DNA from: Actinomycetospora endophytica
GTDB taxonomy: Bacteria > Actinomycetota > Actinomycetes > Mycobacteriales > Pseudonocardiaceae
Assembly: GCF_021026375.1 (NCBI RefSeq)
Contig: NZ_JAJNDB010000005.1
Span: 372,001 to 436,000 of the forward strand
Length of the DNA: 64,000 bases
Direction: 5' to 3'
In this document: positions 9,372 to 17,881 of the stretch, piece after piece
Layout of the letters: every line of letters begins with the position of its first letter
Position numbering within the stretch: position 1 is the stretch's first letter
The notes under the pieces: generated by a model
What the model was told of the DNA's origin: nothing
Seen by the model: only the letters and a program-made list of their open reading frames with translations
The model's database searches: none
Position numbers and translations under genes: made by a program

Positions 9372-10697
9372 TCAGGCGGCGAGATTTCCCCGGCCGAGTG
9401 CCCCGACGTCCCAGCCGTGGGTGCGCCAGTGCTCGAGATCCAGCGTGTTGCGGGCGTCCAGCAGCCGCGGCACGTCGACGACGCCGGCGAGCTCAGCCGG
9501 GTTGAGGTCGCGGTACTCCGCCCAGTCGGTGAGGTGCAGGACCAGATCCGCGCCCTCGCAGGCCTTTTCCGGCTCGCGCGCGTAGTCGAGGCAGGGGAAG
9601 GCGGCGCGTGCGTTGTCCAGGGCCTCCGGGTCGTGTACCCGGACGTGGGCGCCCTGGAGCTGGATCGACGCCGCGACGGCGAGCGCCGGCGAGTCGCGGA
9701 CGTCGTCGCTGCCGGACTTGAACGCGGCGCCGAGGACGGCCACGCGACGCCCGAGGAACCGGCCGTCGAGCATCGTCCGGGCGCGGTCGACGGTCCGCTG
9801 CCTCGCCCGCATGTTGATCTCGTCGACGTCGCGGAGGAATCGCAGGGAGTCCCCGAAGCCCAGCTCGTCGGCCCGGGCGGAGAACGCCCGGATGTCCTTG
9901 GGCAAGCACCCGCCGCCGAAGCCGACCCCGGCGGCGAGGAAGCGGTGGCCGATCCGCGGGTCGTACCCGATGGCCTTGGCGAGCGTCGTGACATCGCCGC
10001 CGGTCGCCTCGCAGACCTCTGCCATGGCATTGACGAACGAGACCTTCGTGGCGAGGAACGCGTTGGCCGAGACCTTGACCAGCTCGGCCGTCGTCCGGTC
10101 GGTGACGAGGTAGGGCGTCCCGGATTCGCGCATCGTCGAGTAGACCGCTCCCAGGACGGCCTCGGCCCGATGCGAGGTCACACCGACGACTATCCGGTCG
10201 GGTCGCAGCGTGTCCTCGACGGCCGTGCTCTCGGAGAGGAACTCCGGGTTCCACGCCACTTCGGCGCGGGCGCCCACGGGCGCGAGCTCGGCGATGCGGG
10301 CGGCCAGGCGATCGGAGGTCCCGACGGGGACCGTCGACTTGCCGACGACGAGGCAGTCGTCGCGCAGGTGCGGCGCGAGGCCCTCGATCACCGAGTCGAT
10401 CGGCCGCATGTCCGCGGCCGCCGAGCCGGGCTGTTGCGGTGTGCCCACGCAGAGGAAGTGCACCTCGCCGAAGTCGGCGGCCTCCTCCAGCGAGGTGGAG
10501 AAGCGCAGATTCCCGGACGCCACGGTGCGGGCAAGGATCTCCGGGAGCCCCGGCTCGTAGAACGGTGTCCGGCCCGCAGCCAACGCGGCGAGCTTGGCCT
10601 CGTCGACGTCGACGCCGAGGACGTCGTGGCCGAGGTCGGCCATGCAGGCGGCGTGGACGGCGCCGAGATAGCCCGTGCCGATGACGGTCATGCGCAT
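9372..10697 (-). CDS. ugd: UDP-glucose 6-dehydrogenase
   Basis: The 441-aa protein oxidises UDP-glucose to UDP-glucuronate using NAD+. It shows the N-terminal GTGYLG dinucleotide motif (residues 7-12), the WNPEFL motif near 149, conserved lysines near 208 and 218, and the catalytic cysteine Cys264 in GFGGGCLPKD. Length is normal for the family. The start MRMTVIG is set by GGGAG about ten bases upstream; the open frame runs further but upstream residues match nothing. In the operon it would feed UDP-glucuronate to the adjacent UDP-xylose synthase or directly into the polymer. Confidence 0.95.
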   Translation of the reverse strand: MRMTVIGTGYLGAVHAACMADLGHDVLGVDVDEAKLAALAAGRTPFYEPGLPEILARTVASGNLRFSTSLEEAADFGEVHFLCVGTPQQPGSAAADMRPIDSVIEGLAPHLRDDCLVVGKSTVPVGTSDRLAARIAELAPVGARAEVAWNPEFLSESTAVEDTLRPDRIVVGVTSHRAEAVLGAVYSTMRESGTPYLVTDRTTAELVKVSANAFLATKVSFVNAMAEVCEATGGDVTTLAKAIGYDPRIGHRFLAAGVGFGGGCLPKDIRAFSARADELGFGDSLRFLRDVDEINMRARQRTVDRARTMLDGRFLGRRVAVLGAAFKSGSDDVRDSPALAVAASIQLQGAHVRVHDPEALDNARAAFPCLDYAREPEKACEGADLVLHLTDWAEYRDLNPAELAGVVDVPRLLDARNTLDLEHWRTHGWDVGALGRGNLAA

Positions 10698-10734
10698 GAT
10701 GTGCTCCCAGGAACGGAGGAGGAAGAAGGAAGGG

Positions 10735-11754
10735 TCAGCCGCCGTAGCCGGCAGGATTGGCGTACTGGAATCGCCACGCGTCGACGCACATCGCGGCGAG
10801 GTCGCGCTCGGCCCGCCACCCCAGCGCGGAGTGCGCCCGGGTGGGGTCTGCGACGAGCACGGCGACGTCGCCGGGCCTGCGTCCGTGCACGTCATAGGGC
10901 ACGGGACGCCCGCTCGCGGCCTCGAACGCCGCGATGACATCGAGTACGGAGGACCCGACGCCGGTGCCGAGGTTGAGGACCTGCATGCCCCCGAGGAGAC
11001 GGTCGAGGGCGAGGCGGTGCGCCCTCGCGACGTCGAGGACGTGGATGTAGTCGCGCACCGCGGTGCCGTCCGGCGTCGGATAGTCGTCGCCGAATACACG
11101 GAGGCGCTCGCGGCGGCCGACGGCGACCTGGGCGACGTAGGGCAACAGGTTGTTGGGAACGCCGCTGGGGTCTTCGCCCAGCTCGCCGGACGGGTGTGCG
11201 CCGAGCGGGTTGAAGTAGCGCAGCGCGGCGACGCGCAGTTCGGGCAGGAGACGGCACGTGTCGGCGAGCATCTGCTCGCCCATCCACTTCGAGTGCGCGT
11301 ACGGGTTCGTCGGGCGGGCCGGGTCGTCCTCGGTCAGTGGAACCCGCGTGGTCTCGCCGTAGATCGAGCACGACGAGGAGAACACCAGGTCGTGCACCTC
11401 GTGCGCGTGCATCGTGCGCAGGAGAGCGCTCGTGCCGCCGACGTTGACGTCGAAGTACTCGAGCGGGATCTCGGTGGACTCGTTGACCGCCTTCTTCGCC
11501 CCGAAATGGATCACGGCGTCCACGGGGTGGGCGGCGAACACGGCGTCCAGCGCAGCGCGATCACGCAGGTCGACGGTGTAGGCGATCACGGGCCGGCCGG
11601 CGATCTTCTGCACGCGGTCGAGGGCCACCGGCGAGCTGTTCGAGTGATCGTCGACGGTGACCACGTCGTATCCCTGCTCGAGCAGGTCGACACAGGTGTG
11701 GCTGCCGATGAACCCGGCTCCGCCGGTGACGAGCACGGTGCGGGTAGCGGTCAT
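10735..11754 (-). CDS. galE: UDP-glucose 4-epimerase
   Basis: The 339-aa short-chain-dehydrogenase-fold protein interconverts UDP-glucose and UDP-galactose. It has TGGAGFIGSHT at residues 10-20, SSSCSIYGE for the catalytic serine region, YAHSK for the Tyr-x3-Lys pair, and RYFNPLGAHPSG, which separates GalE from other epimerases. Length and motifs are canonical. GGAGGC lies about nine bases before the ATG. Its place between the GT2 synthase and ugd, with a GH53 beta-galactanase downstream, suggests the polymer contains galactose. Confidence 0.95.
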   Translation of the reverse strand: MTATRTVLVTGGAGFIGSHTCVDLLEQGYDVVTVDDHSNSSPVALDRVQKIAGRPVIAYTVDLRDRAALDAVFAAHPVDAVIHFGAKKAVNESTEIPLEYFDVNVGGTSALLRTMHAHEVHDLVFSSSCSIYGETTRVPLTEDDPARPTNPYAHSKWMGEQMLADTCRLLPELRVAALRYFNPLGAHPSGELGEDPSGVPNNLLPYVAQVAVGRRERLRVFGDDYPTPDGTAVRDYIHVLDVARAHRLALDRLLGGMQVLNLGTGVGSSVLDVIAAFEAASGRPVPYDVHGRRPGDVAVLVADPTRAHSALGWRAERDLAAMCVDAWRFQYANPAGYGG

Positions 11755-11786
11755 GGTGGATCGCCTCCGTTCGCGGTGAGGAATGG

Positions 11787-13676
11787 TCACGCCGGGGCAC
11801 CGGAGAACACGGCGACGGCGTAGGTCGGGAAGCGGGTCAGCGCGGTGACGACCGGGGCGGCGGTGAGGGCGGTCACCAGCAGTGGCCCGGGCACCGTCGC
11901 CCGGATCGCGCGGGCCAGGCCCGCCCCCGAATGCCGGGCTGCCTCGGCGGCGTGCAACATCGAGACGGCCCCGGTGACGACGAGGTACGTGGTCGCCCCG
12001 AGCAGGCAGAGAAAGATGTAGCCCACCGCCGACGTCGACATTTCTCCCACGAGCGCGGCGGAAGAGAGCACGACCGCGATGAACGCGTAGGGCAGGACGA
12101 TGCGCGTCGGCAACGGCTCCAACCCGTCCACGCTCTTGGGCGTCACCTTGAAGGTCAACGGGCGCGGGCGGACCGTCTGGAGCGTTGCTGCACACACCCC
12201 CCACGCCACGAGCGGCCAGCGGGACAGGCTGTACAGCCAGTTCTCCCAGCTGATGATCGGCGCGTTGCGTGGCCGGAGGAGACCGCGACGCTTCAGCAGC
12301 ACCGCCATGAGGACGACCCACATCGAGATCGACCACCAGTGCAGCAGGAACGCGACGTAGTTGACGTTGATCCACGGCAGCCCTGTCACTGCGGCGATCG
12401 GCGGCAGGGAGAGCCCACCGACCGTGGTCACTGTCAGCGAGACGTAGAAGAGCAGCGCGAACATGAACCGGAAGCGGAGCCGCCACGGCATGCGACCGAG
12501 GTGGCGCGGGACGAGCCCGAACAGGACCGTGGTCAGGCTGCGCGACCACTGGAACTCCTGGACCAGCATCGCGGGGAACGTCTGGGGCCCCTCGCCGCGG
12601 GCCTCCGCGTCGATCGCGAAGGCGCCCTGCCAGCCTGCCGAGCTGAGCAGGAAGCTGGTGGAGAAGTCCTCGGCGAGCTCGGGACCCACGCCACCGATGT
12701 CGCGGAGTGCTGCAGTCCGCACCGCGTAGTGCGAGCCGATGCACGACGGGGACAGCCCGTCGCTGTGGCCGAGCTGGGCCGGCCCGTGGAAGGTGGCCTC
12801 GCGGTGCAACCGACCTCGCGCGGCCCAGGAACGAGCGGCGTTCGCGTCGCACACGCTCGGGGCGGCCACGTATCCGATCGCCGGGTCCGCGAAGGGCCGC
12901 ACCATCTCGGCGAGGTAGGTCGGCGAGGGGACGTGGTCGCAGTCGAGCTGGGAGACGACGTCGTAGCGGAGGTAACCCCACCGGTCGTAGAAGTAGGCGA
13001 GGTTGCCCTCCTTGCACTTGGTTCGCCGAGGCCAGGTAGCCCGGTGGTAGGCGTCCACACCGCGCCGAGTGGACAGGTGCACCGCGTGCTCCTCGCACCA
13101 GGCCACCACCTCGTCGGCGGGGTCCTCGTCGCAGAGCCACACGTCGTACGGGTGGGGGAAGCGCTGCGCGAGCATCGCGGTCAACGTCGCGCGGGCCATG
13201 GACCAGGGCTCCGACGGGGCACGTGTCACGACGAAGGCGGTATGCAGGTCGGGGACCGACAGTGCGGGGTTGACCCGACGCAGCCGGTTGACGGCCATGA
13301 CGAAGTAGCCCGGCACGACCGACAGGTAGAGCAGTACCAGGCTGTTGACCACCAGACCGATCCAGCTGACGCGATGCTCGGGTTGGGACCACCAGGCCCA
13401 GAACCAGAGCAGGCAGGCGATCCAACCGACCGAGAGCGCGGCGATCACCCACCGGTCGCGTCGGGCGAGTGCAGGGACGAAGGTCTCGGCGCGGAACGGA
13501 CGCCGCGGCGAGGTACGTCCGGCCAACGTGGGACCGCTCGGTGGGATGTCGACGACGTTGCCGTCCGAGAGGCGGCGGATGTCCAGCGACAGGGCGCTGT
13601 CAGGAGCGGGCCTGGCCTGGTTGGTCGCGAGACGGAGCAGGCGAGGGCCCTGTGGGCTGGAGTCGAGATCGGTCAC
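11787..13676 (-). CDS. Cellulose-synthase-like GT2 polysaccharide synthase
   Basis: The 629-aa membrane glycosyltransferase has two N-terminal transmembrane helices (about 76-97 and 105-128), a cytosolic GT2 domain and about five or six C-terminal helices. Catalytic signatures are present: Asp183 in LCDED, the DxD motif at 245-247 (DCD), the AED base at 335-337, and a Q-x-x-Q-W variant at 373-377 in place of the usual QxxRW. This is the processive, cellulose-synthase-like layout in which polymerisation and export are coupled. No PilZ domain follows. The GTG start is supported by GGAG nine bases upstream. With GalE, Ugd and UXS around it, the donor could be UDP-Gal, UDP-Glc, UDP-GlcA or UDP-Xyl. 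Confidence 0.9.
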   Translation of the reverse strand: MTDLDSSPQGPRLLRLATNQARPAPDSALSLDIRRLSDGNVVDIPPSGPTLAGRTSPRRPFRAETFVPALARRDRWVIAALSVGWIACLLWFWAWWSQPEHRVSWIGLVVNSLVLLYLSVVPGYFVMAVNRLRRVNPALSVPDLHTAFVVTRAPSEPWSMARATLTAMLAQRFPHPYDVWLCDEDPADEVVAWCEEHAVHLSTRRGVDAYHRATWPRRTKCKEGNLAYFYDRWGYLRYDVVSQLDCDHVPSPTYLAEMVRPFADPAIGYVAAPSVCDANAARSWAARGRLHREATFHGPAQLGHSDGLSPSCIGSHYAVRTAALRDIGGVGPELAEDFSTSFLLSSAGWQGAFAIDAEARGEGPQTFPAMLVQEFQWSRSLTTVLFGLVPRHLGRMPWRLRFRFMFALLFYVSLTVTTVGGLSLPPIAAVTGLPWINVNYVAFLLHWWSISMWVVLMAVLLKRRGLLRPRNAPIISWENWLYSLSRWPLVAWGVCAATLQTVRPRPLTFKVTPKSVDGLEPLPTRIVLPYAFIAVVLSSAALVGEMSTSAVGYIFLCLLGATTYLVVTGAVSMLHAAEAARHSGAGLARAIRATVPGPLLVTALTAAPVVTALTRFPTYAVAVFSGAPA

Positions 13677-13719
13677 GGTCGGATCTCCGGTACGCAGACG
13701 TCGAGTGAAAGGGGACGGG

Positions 13720-14817
13720 TCAGCTGGCGCGGGCGGCGTCGCCCTGCCGGGCGGGCGGTGTGACAGGAACTCCCCCGGCCTGCGGGCCGGCGAGTGCGGA
13801 GCCGGCGACGGCAACGGCCCGCGGCCGGGCGGCGAACCACGCGACGGTGCGACGAAGGCCCTCCTCGGCGTCGACGGTCGGCGCCCACCCCAGGGCGGTG
13901 TCGGCGCGCCCGATGTCGGGCCGCCGGCGCGTCGGGTCGTCGACCGGAAGAGGCTGGTGGTCGACCGACGAGTCCGAGCCGGTGATCGTGAGGACCAGCT
14001 CCGCGAGCTCGCGGACGGTGCGCTCGGTCGGATTGCCGAGGTTGACCGGCCCGGGCTCGGCGCTGGCGAGCATGGCGACCAGGCCGCGTACGAGATCGTC
14101 GACGTAGCAGAAGCTGCGCGTCTGGGAGCCGTCACCGTAGATCGTCAGCGGATCGCCGTTGAGGGCCTGCACGACGAAGCTCGACACCACCCGGCCGTCC
14201 TCGGGGCGCATGCGGGGCCCGTAGGTGTTGAAGATGCGCACGATGCCGACGTCGGCGGCCTCGGTACGGGCGTAGGCCGCCGCGAGTGCCTCGGCGAACC
14301 GCTTGGCCTCGTCGTACACGCTGCGCGGTCCGACCGAGTTGACGTTGCCCCAGTAGTCCTCGGTCTGTGGGTGTACGAGCGGGTCTCCGTACACCTCGCT
14401 AGTCGACGCGAGAACGAAGCGCGCCCCGTGGGCGACCGCCAGCTTCAACGCGTTCTCGGTACCGCGGCTACCGACCGCGAGCGTCTCGAGAGGCAGCCGG
14501 TGGTAGTCGGGCGGTGACGCGGGGCTGGCCAGGTGCGCCACCGCATCGACCTCCCCGTCGACGACGAAGGGCTCGCTGACGTCGACCTGCACGAAGGCGA
14601 AGGCGGGGTCACCGAAGAACCCGTCGAGGTTCTCGCGGCGTCCCGTGGACAGGTCGTCGACACAGACGACCTCGTCACCGCGTCGCAGCAGCGCCTCGCA
14701 GAGATGCGACCCGAGGAAGCCGGCGCCGCCGGTGACGACAACGCGGCGCCTGGCCGCGACAGCCGTCGGGTCCAGGCGCGGTAACGCGGTACTGACCGAG
14801 ATCGTCGTGGTGTCCAT
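13720..14817 (-). CDS. UDP-glucuronate decarboxylase (UDP-xylose synthase)-like epimerase/dehydratase
   Basis: The 365-aa extended SDR protein has GGAGFLGSHL, the family phrase ASPASPPDY, TSEVYGDP, YWGNVN, GPRSVYDEAKR (Tyr-x3-Lys) and the RIFNTYGPRM segment that mark UDP-xylose synthases and close relatives. It would decarboxylate UDP-glucuronate, the product of the ugd gene three genes downstream, to UDP-xylose. There is a 20-residue N-terminal extension and an Ala/Pro-rich tail. It is the first gene of the biosynthetic run after a 163-bp gap, where a promoter is likely. Other UDP-sugar dehydratase functions remain possible. Confidence 0.85.
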   Translation of the reverse strand: MDTTTISVSTALPRLDPTAVAARRRVVVTGGAGFLGSHLCEALLRRGDEVVCVDDLSTGRRENLDGFFGDPAFAFVQVDVSEPFVVDGEVDAVAHLASPASPPDYHRLPLETLAVGSRGTENALKLAVAHGARFVLASTSEVYGDPLVHPQTEDYWGNVNSVGPRSVYDEAKRFAEALAAAYARTEAADVGIVRIFNTYGPRMRPEDGRVVSSFVVQALNGDPLTIYGDGSQTRSFCYVDDLVRGLVAMLASAEPGPVNLGNPTERTVRELAELVLTITGSDSSVDHQPLPVDDPTRRRPDIGRADTALGWAPTVDAEEGLRRTVAWFAARPRAVAVAGSALAGPQAGGVPVTPPARQGDAARAS

Positions 14818-14980
14818 GAGCCTGCCTGCCGTGGTCGGAGCAGCCCGGGCCCGACCTCATCGCCGAGGTCGTTTCGGTGGAGCCCGAACTTCGGAGGCAA
14901 GCCTCACCGAGCGGCGGCGGTCGTCTCATCGGCATGGTTGACGATTCCAGCGTCCGCGAAATTGCGGATGGCCATGGCGC

Positions 14981-15625
14981 TCAGCGGGTGGCACGGTAGA
15001 GCGCTGCCGCCTCCAGCTGGGATGCCACCTCGAGCTTTTCCCTGATGGCCTGGACCTGACTGCGGACGGTGGCCACGGACACGTGGGAACGGCTCGCGAT
15101 CTCCGCGACGTGCGACCCCTCCGAGAGTGCGTGCAGCACCTCGCGCTCGCGGGGAGTCAGCCGGTCGAGGAGATCCTCATAGACCTTGCGATCAGCTTGG
15201 CGGGACCGCCGTCGTGCCAGGAGCCGCCGACGCTCCCCCAACGGGAGGATCGATTCACCCTCGGCGGCGGACGTGCATACGGCCACGAGGTCGTCGAACG
15301 CGGCGTTCTTGTGGACCCAGCCGATCGCGCCCTCGGCGAGCGCGTCAGCGAGCCGCTCCTCGTCGGTGGCCCCGGTGATCATGACGACCGTCCATCCGCC
15401 GGCGGCGATGGGTCGCACCAGGTCCACACCGTCGAGCCGACCCCCGTCAGCATCCTCCCCGAGATCGAGGTCGAGGAGGGCGAGCCCGGGCGGCCCGTCG
15501 AGCAGGGCATCGAGCTCGGGTCCGGGAGCAGCGCACCAGTGGACGTCGAGACCCGCGGAGCGCAGCGAGGCGGTGAGCGTCGTCGCGATTAGGCGGTGAT
15601 CGTCGACGAGCACTACCCGATGCAT
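14981..15625 (-). CDS. LuxR/NarL-type response regulator
   Basis: The 214-aa response regulator has a receiver domain with the acidic pair Asp8/Asp9, a phospho-acceptor Asp at 52 or 54 (LLDLDLG), Thr84 and Lys106. A C-terminal LuxR helix-turn-helix follows (LTPREREVLHALSEGSHVAEIA... VSVATVRSQVQ). Its start overlaps the stop of the histidine kinase by one base (TGATG), so the two form a coupled two-component pair. It lies just upstream of the polysaccharide genes in the same direction and is the obvious candidate to control them; that target is inferred. Confidence 0.93.
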   Translation of the reverse strand: MHRVVLVDDHRLIATTLTASLRSAGLDVHWCAAPGPELDALLDGPPGLALLDLDLGEDADGGRLDGVDLVRPIAAGGWTVVMITGATDEERLADALAEGAIGWVHKNAAFDDLVAVCTSAAEGESILPLGERRRLLARRRSRQADRKVYEDLLDRLTPREREVLHALSEGSHVAEIASRSHVSVATVRSQVQAIREKLEVASQLEAAALYRATR

Positions 15626-16839
15626 CAGGAGACCCGGAAGGTGACGTGCGGTGTCTCGGGAGGCACAGCCGGTATCTCGATCTCGGCACGTGCCCCGCCG
15701 GCCGGGGCCGGACGTACGGCGACCGTGCCGCCGTACCGGCCGAGCTTGCGCGCGGTCGCCTGGAGCCCGATGCCGCGGCCGCCACCGGAACGGCTCGGCC
15801 CGTAGGACTGCGTGGGGTCGATCTCATGACGCATGCCGGGGCCGTCGTCGCTGACCTCGATCCGCGCACGCGTTCCGACGCTGCTCACCCTGATCGAGAC
15901 CCGAGCACCGGGGGCATGCCGAGCACAATTCGACAGGCAGTTGGTCAGGGCGAGCTTGAGTACCGACGGGCTGCAATTGCCCCACACGGCGGCTTCCTCC
16001 GTCGAGAAGGAGAGATCGGAGCCGACCCCCCACAGGTCCGCGACCTCGCGCGCGACCGCCGCGACGTCGATGCGCTCGTGCACCGCGACGGGTCTCCGCG
16101 CCTCGGGGTCGTGGAGATCCAACAGAGCCCACAACCGGGAGACCTCGTCGTCGAACGCGTTCCGCACGCGATCGCGCTCCTCCTGACTGAGGCCGGTGCG
16201 TTTCCCACCGATCAGGTGAGACGTCCCGGCGACCCCGGCCAGGATGTTGCGGATCTCGTGATCGCGCTCGGCGTGGGCATGGTCCAGTTCCTGCTGCAAC
16301 CGTTGTCGGTCACGGTCGCGCCGCCGGCGCTCCTGGATCAACAGGAGTAGCAGCGCCACGAGAAGCCCGACTGTCCCCATGGTCACGACGAGGTCTGCGG
16401 TCGGCCGCGGCGACCCGTCCGCCACGATGATGGCACCGAGGCTGATTGCGACAGTGAAGCGCGCGAAGAACCACACGGTTCCCATCCCCCGCCAGGTGGC
16501 CCACAGGATCGCGATCAGCATCGCGATGGCGAACAGACCGGCAACTCGCCGCGGAGCGCCCGGCGGCGAGGACACGACGGTCGGGAAGGCCAGCCACCCG
16601 TACACGATCGCAGGCACGGTCGCCGTCGGGGAGGCCCACCGCGCTGCGAGCGCTCCGGCGCACACACCCCCGACGGCAGCGCCTGCCACAATTCCCGAAT
16701 CGATAGCTCGCGGAACGATTTCTCCGGCTGCGAGATCCAGGAGTCGAATAGCCACCAGCATGGCGCACACTCCGGTCAGGACCGGACCCGCGACCCTCAC
16801 CGCCGCATGAAGCATCGATGCCGACAGCAAATTGGACAC
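15625..16839 (-). CDS. Membrane sensor histidine kinase
   Basis: The 404-aa kinase has about six transmembrane helices within residues 12-168 and no large extracellular domain. A coiled linker is followed by the H-box DHEIRNILAG with phospho-acceptor His194, then the ATPase domain with an N-box (LTNCLSNCARH), G1 (DDGPGM) and G2 (GGGRGIGL). The stimulus is probably sensed within the membrane. The GTG start at 16839 is preferred because GGGGGAG sits about seven bases upstream; the frame stays open to 17184 but that extension is not membrane-like. It is coupled to the response regulator gene. Confidence 0.9.
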   Translation of the reverse strand: MSNLLSASMLHAAVRVAGPVLTGVCAMLVAIRLLDLAAGEIVPRAIDSGIVAGAAVGGVCAGALAARWASPTATVPAIVYGWLAFPTVVSSPPGAPRRVAGLFAIAMLIAILWATWRGMGTVWFFARFTVAISLGAIIVADGSPRPTADLVVTMGTVGLLVALLLLLIQERRRRDRDRQRLQQELDHAHAERDHEIRNILAGVAGTSHLIGGKRTGLSQEERDRVRNAFDDEVSRLWALLDLHDPEARRPVAVHERIDVAAVAREVADLWGVGSDLSFSTEEAAVWGNCSPSVLKLALTNCLSNCARHAPGARVSIRVSSVGTRARIEVSDDGPGMRHEIDPTQSYGPSRSGGGRGIGLQATARKLGRYGGTVAVRPAPAGGARAEIEIPAVPPETPHVTFRVS

Positions 16840-17854
16840 AATATTCTCCCCCTCGGTCACGGCGGGTAGCCAGCCCCCCTGTTGCTCACGCTCATGACCA
16901 TCATTCGGGCGATACAGTATGCGCAGAGCGGGTCTGTGTGAACCCACCGACAGGAGACTGAACCTGCCGGTCGGGGCCGGACACTCGCCTTGACGGGCGC
17001 ACCTGCTGCAACCGGATGAGACCTGTATTTCAGCTATGTGAACTGAGTGAAACGTGATTCCTGGGCCCAGGACCACGCCCTCATCGTCAACAGGTAGAGC
17101 AGAAGGAGTTGCACCTCGCGCGGCAGCGCCTACTGGTGAGGAAAAGCGACGGAACTGGCTCATCGCCCCAATCATTGCGATCACCGACCCTCGGAGTCGG
17201 GCACCGTTTCGGCGCGGGACGGGTCGACGGTAGCGGGACGGGCGTGACGGCCTACGTCGCGACGGTGCGGATGCCCGGGGTCAGACTCCGGGCCGGTGAG
17301 GTCGGGACGACGGTCGCGAGCCCGTCGGGGTACGTCATCTCCGTGTCCGACCGGCTGCGGACGACGGGGCCGTCACGGACCCGGGACACTCGAGCCCCCG
17401 AGTACCTCTCTCCTGGAGAGCACGGGCTCGGCCACGAAATCCCCTTCCGGTCTCGCCTATGACGCGACCGTGGCGGCTCCGGATCGACAAGGAATCCTTC
17501 GAACGAACGGCCGGCTCTCGGCGCGCTCGGAGAAGCGCCTGCCGGGCTTCTCTTTCGCAATGCCGATGGGTCGCGGGCACGGAGAGAGCGCGCAAGGAGC
17601 CCACATGAATGCCCGAAAGAGCGTGGGCCGTGCTTCGATCCGAGCGCTCTGCAATTGTCCTGGTAACGAAACACAAGGTCGGTACGCGCACCGTACTGAG
17701 ACTGCTCACTCGAACGGCCGTCGCACCCAACACATTAGCTGGACGACCGACTCGACTCCATCGAGCGCTCGATATGAAGATTCGGAGCGCCCGGACGCTT
17801 CGTGTTACTGCCCGCTCCGAGGCCGACAGGGCAGGCGTGTCCCGCGCCACAGAT
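16840..17854. other. About 1 kb with no convincing gene
   Basis: Several frames are open here, for example 17296-17874 on plus and 17252-17674 on minus, but none has a good ribosome site, a recognisable domain or family-like sequence. Base composition is somewhat less GC-biased than in the flanking genes. It separates the minus-strand kinase from the plus-strand diflavin reductase, so it must hold both promoters. It may also hold decayed coding sequence or a small RNA; nothing specific can be supported. Confidence 0.45.
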
Positions 17855-17873
17855 TTAGGGTAGGCATACCTTA
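17855..17873 (+). promoter_or_regulatory. Iron box (IdeR/DtxR-like operator)
   Basis: TTAGGGTAGGCATACCTTA matches the IdeR/DtxR consensus TTAGGTTAGGCTAACCTAA at 15 of 19 positions and lies nine bases before the ATG at 17882. It overlaps a possible -10 hexamer, TACCTT at 17867-17872. A bound iron-loaded repressor there would block transcription. No ribosome binding site lies between the box and the ATG, so the transcript may be leaderless. Confidence 0.75.
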
Positions 17874-17881
17874 GCTAATCT

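Noticed and set aside
10698-11099. N-terminal extension of UDP-glucose dehydrogenase
   Set aside because: The frame is open but lies antisense-like over galE, and the family start and ribosome site are at 10697.
17296-17874. Plus-strand open frame of 192 codons before the diflavin reductase
   Set aside because: There is no domain and no ribosome site, the composition is odd, and it runs into the iron box; it is kept only as part of a gene-free region.
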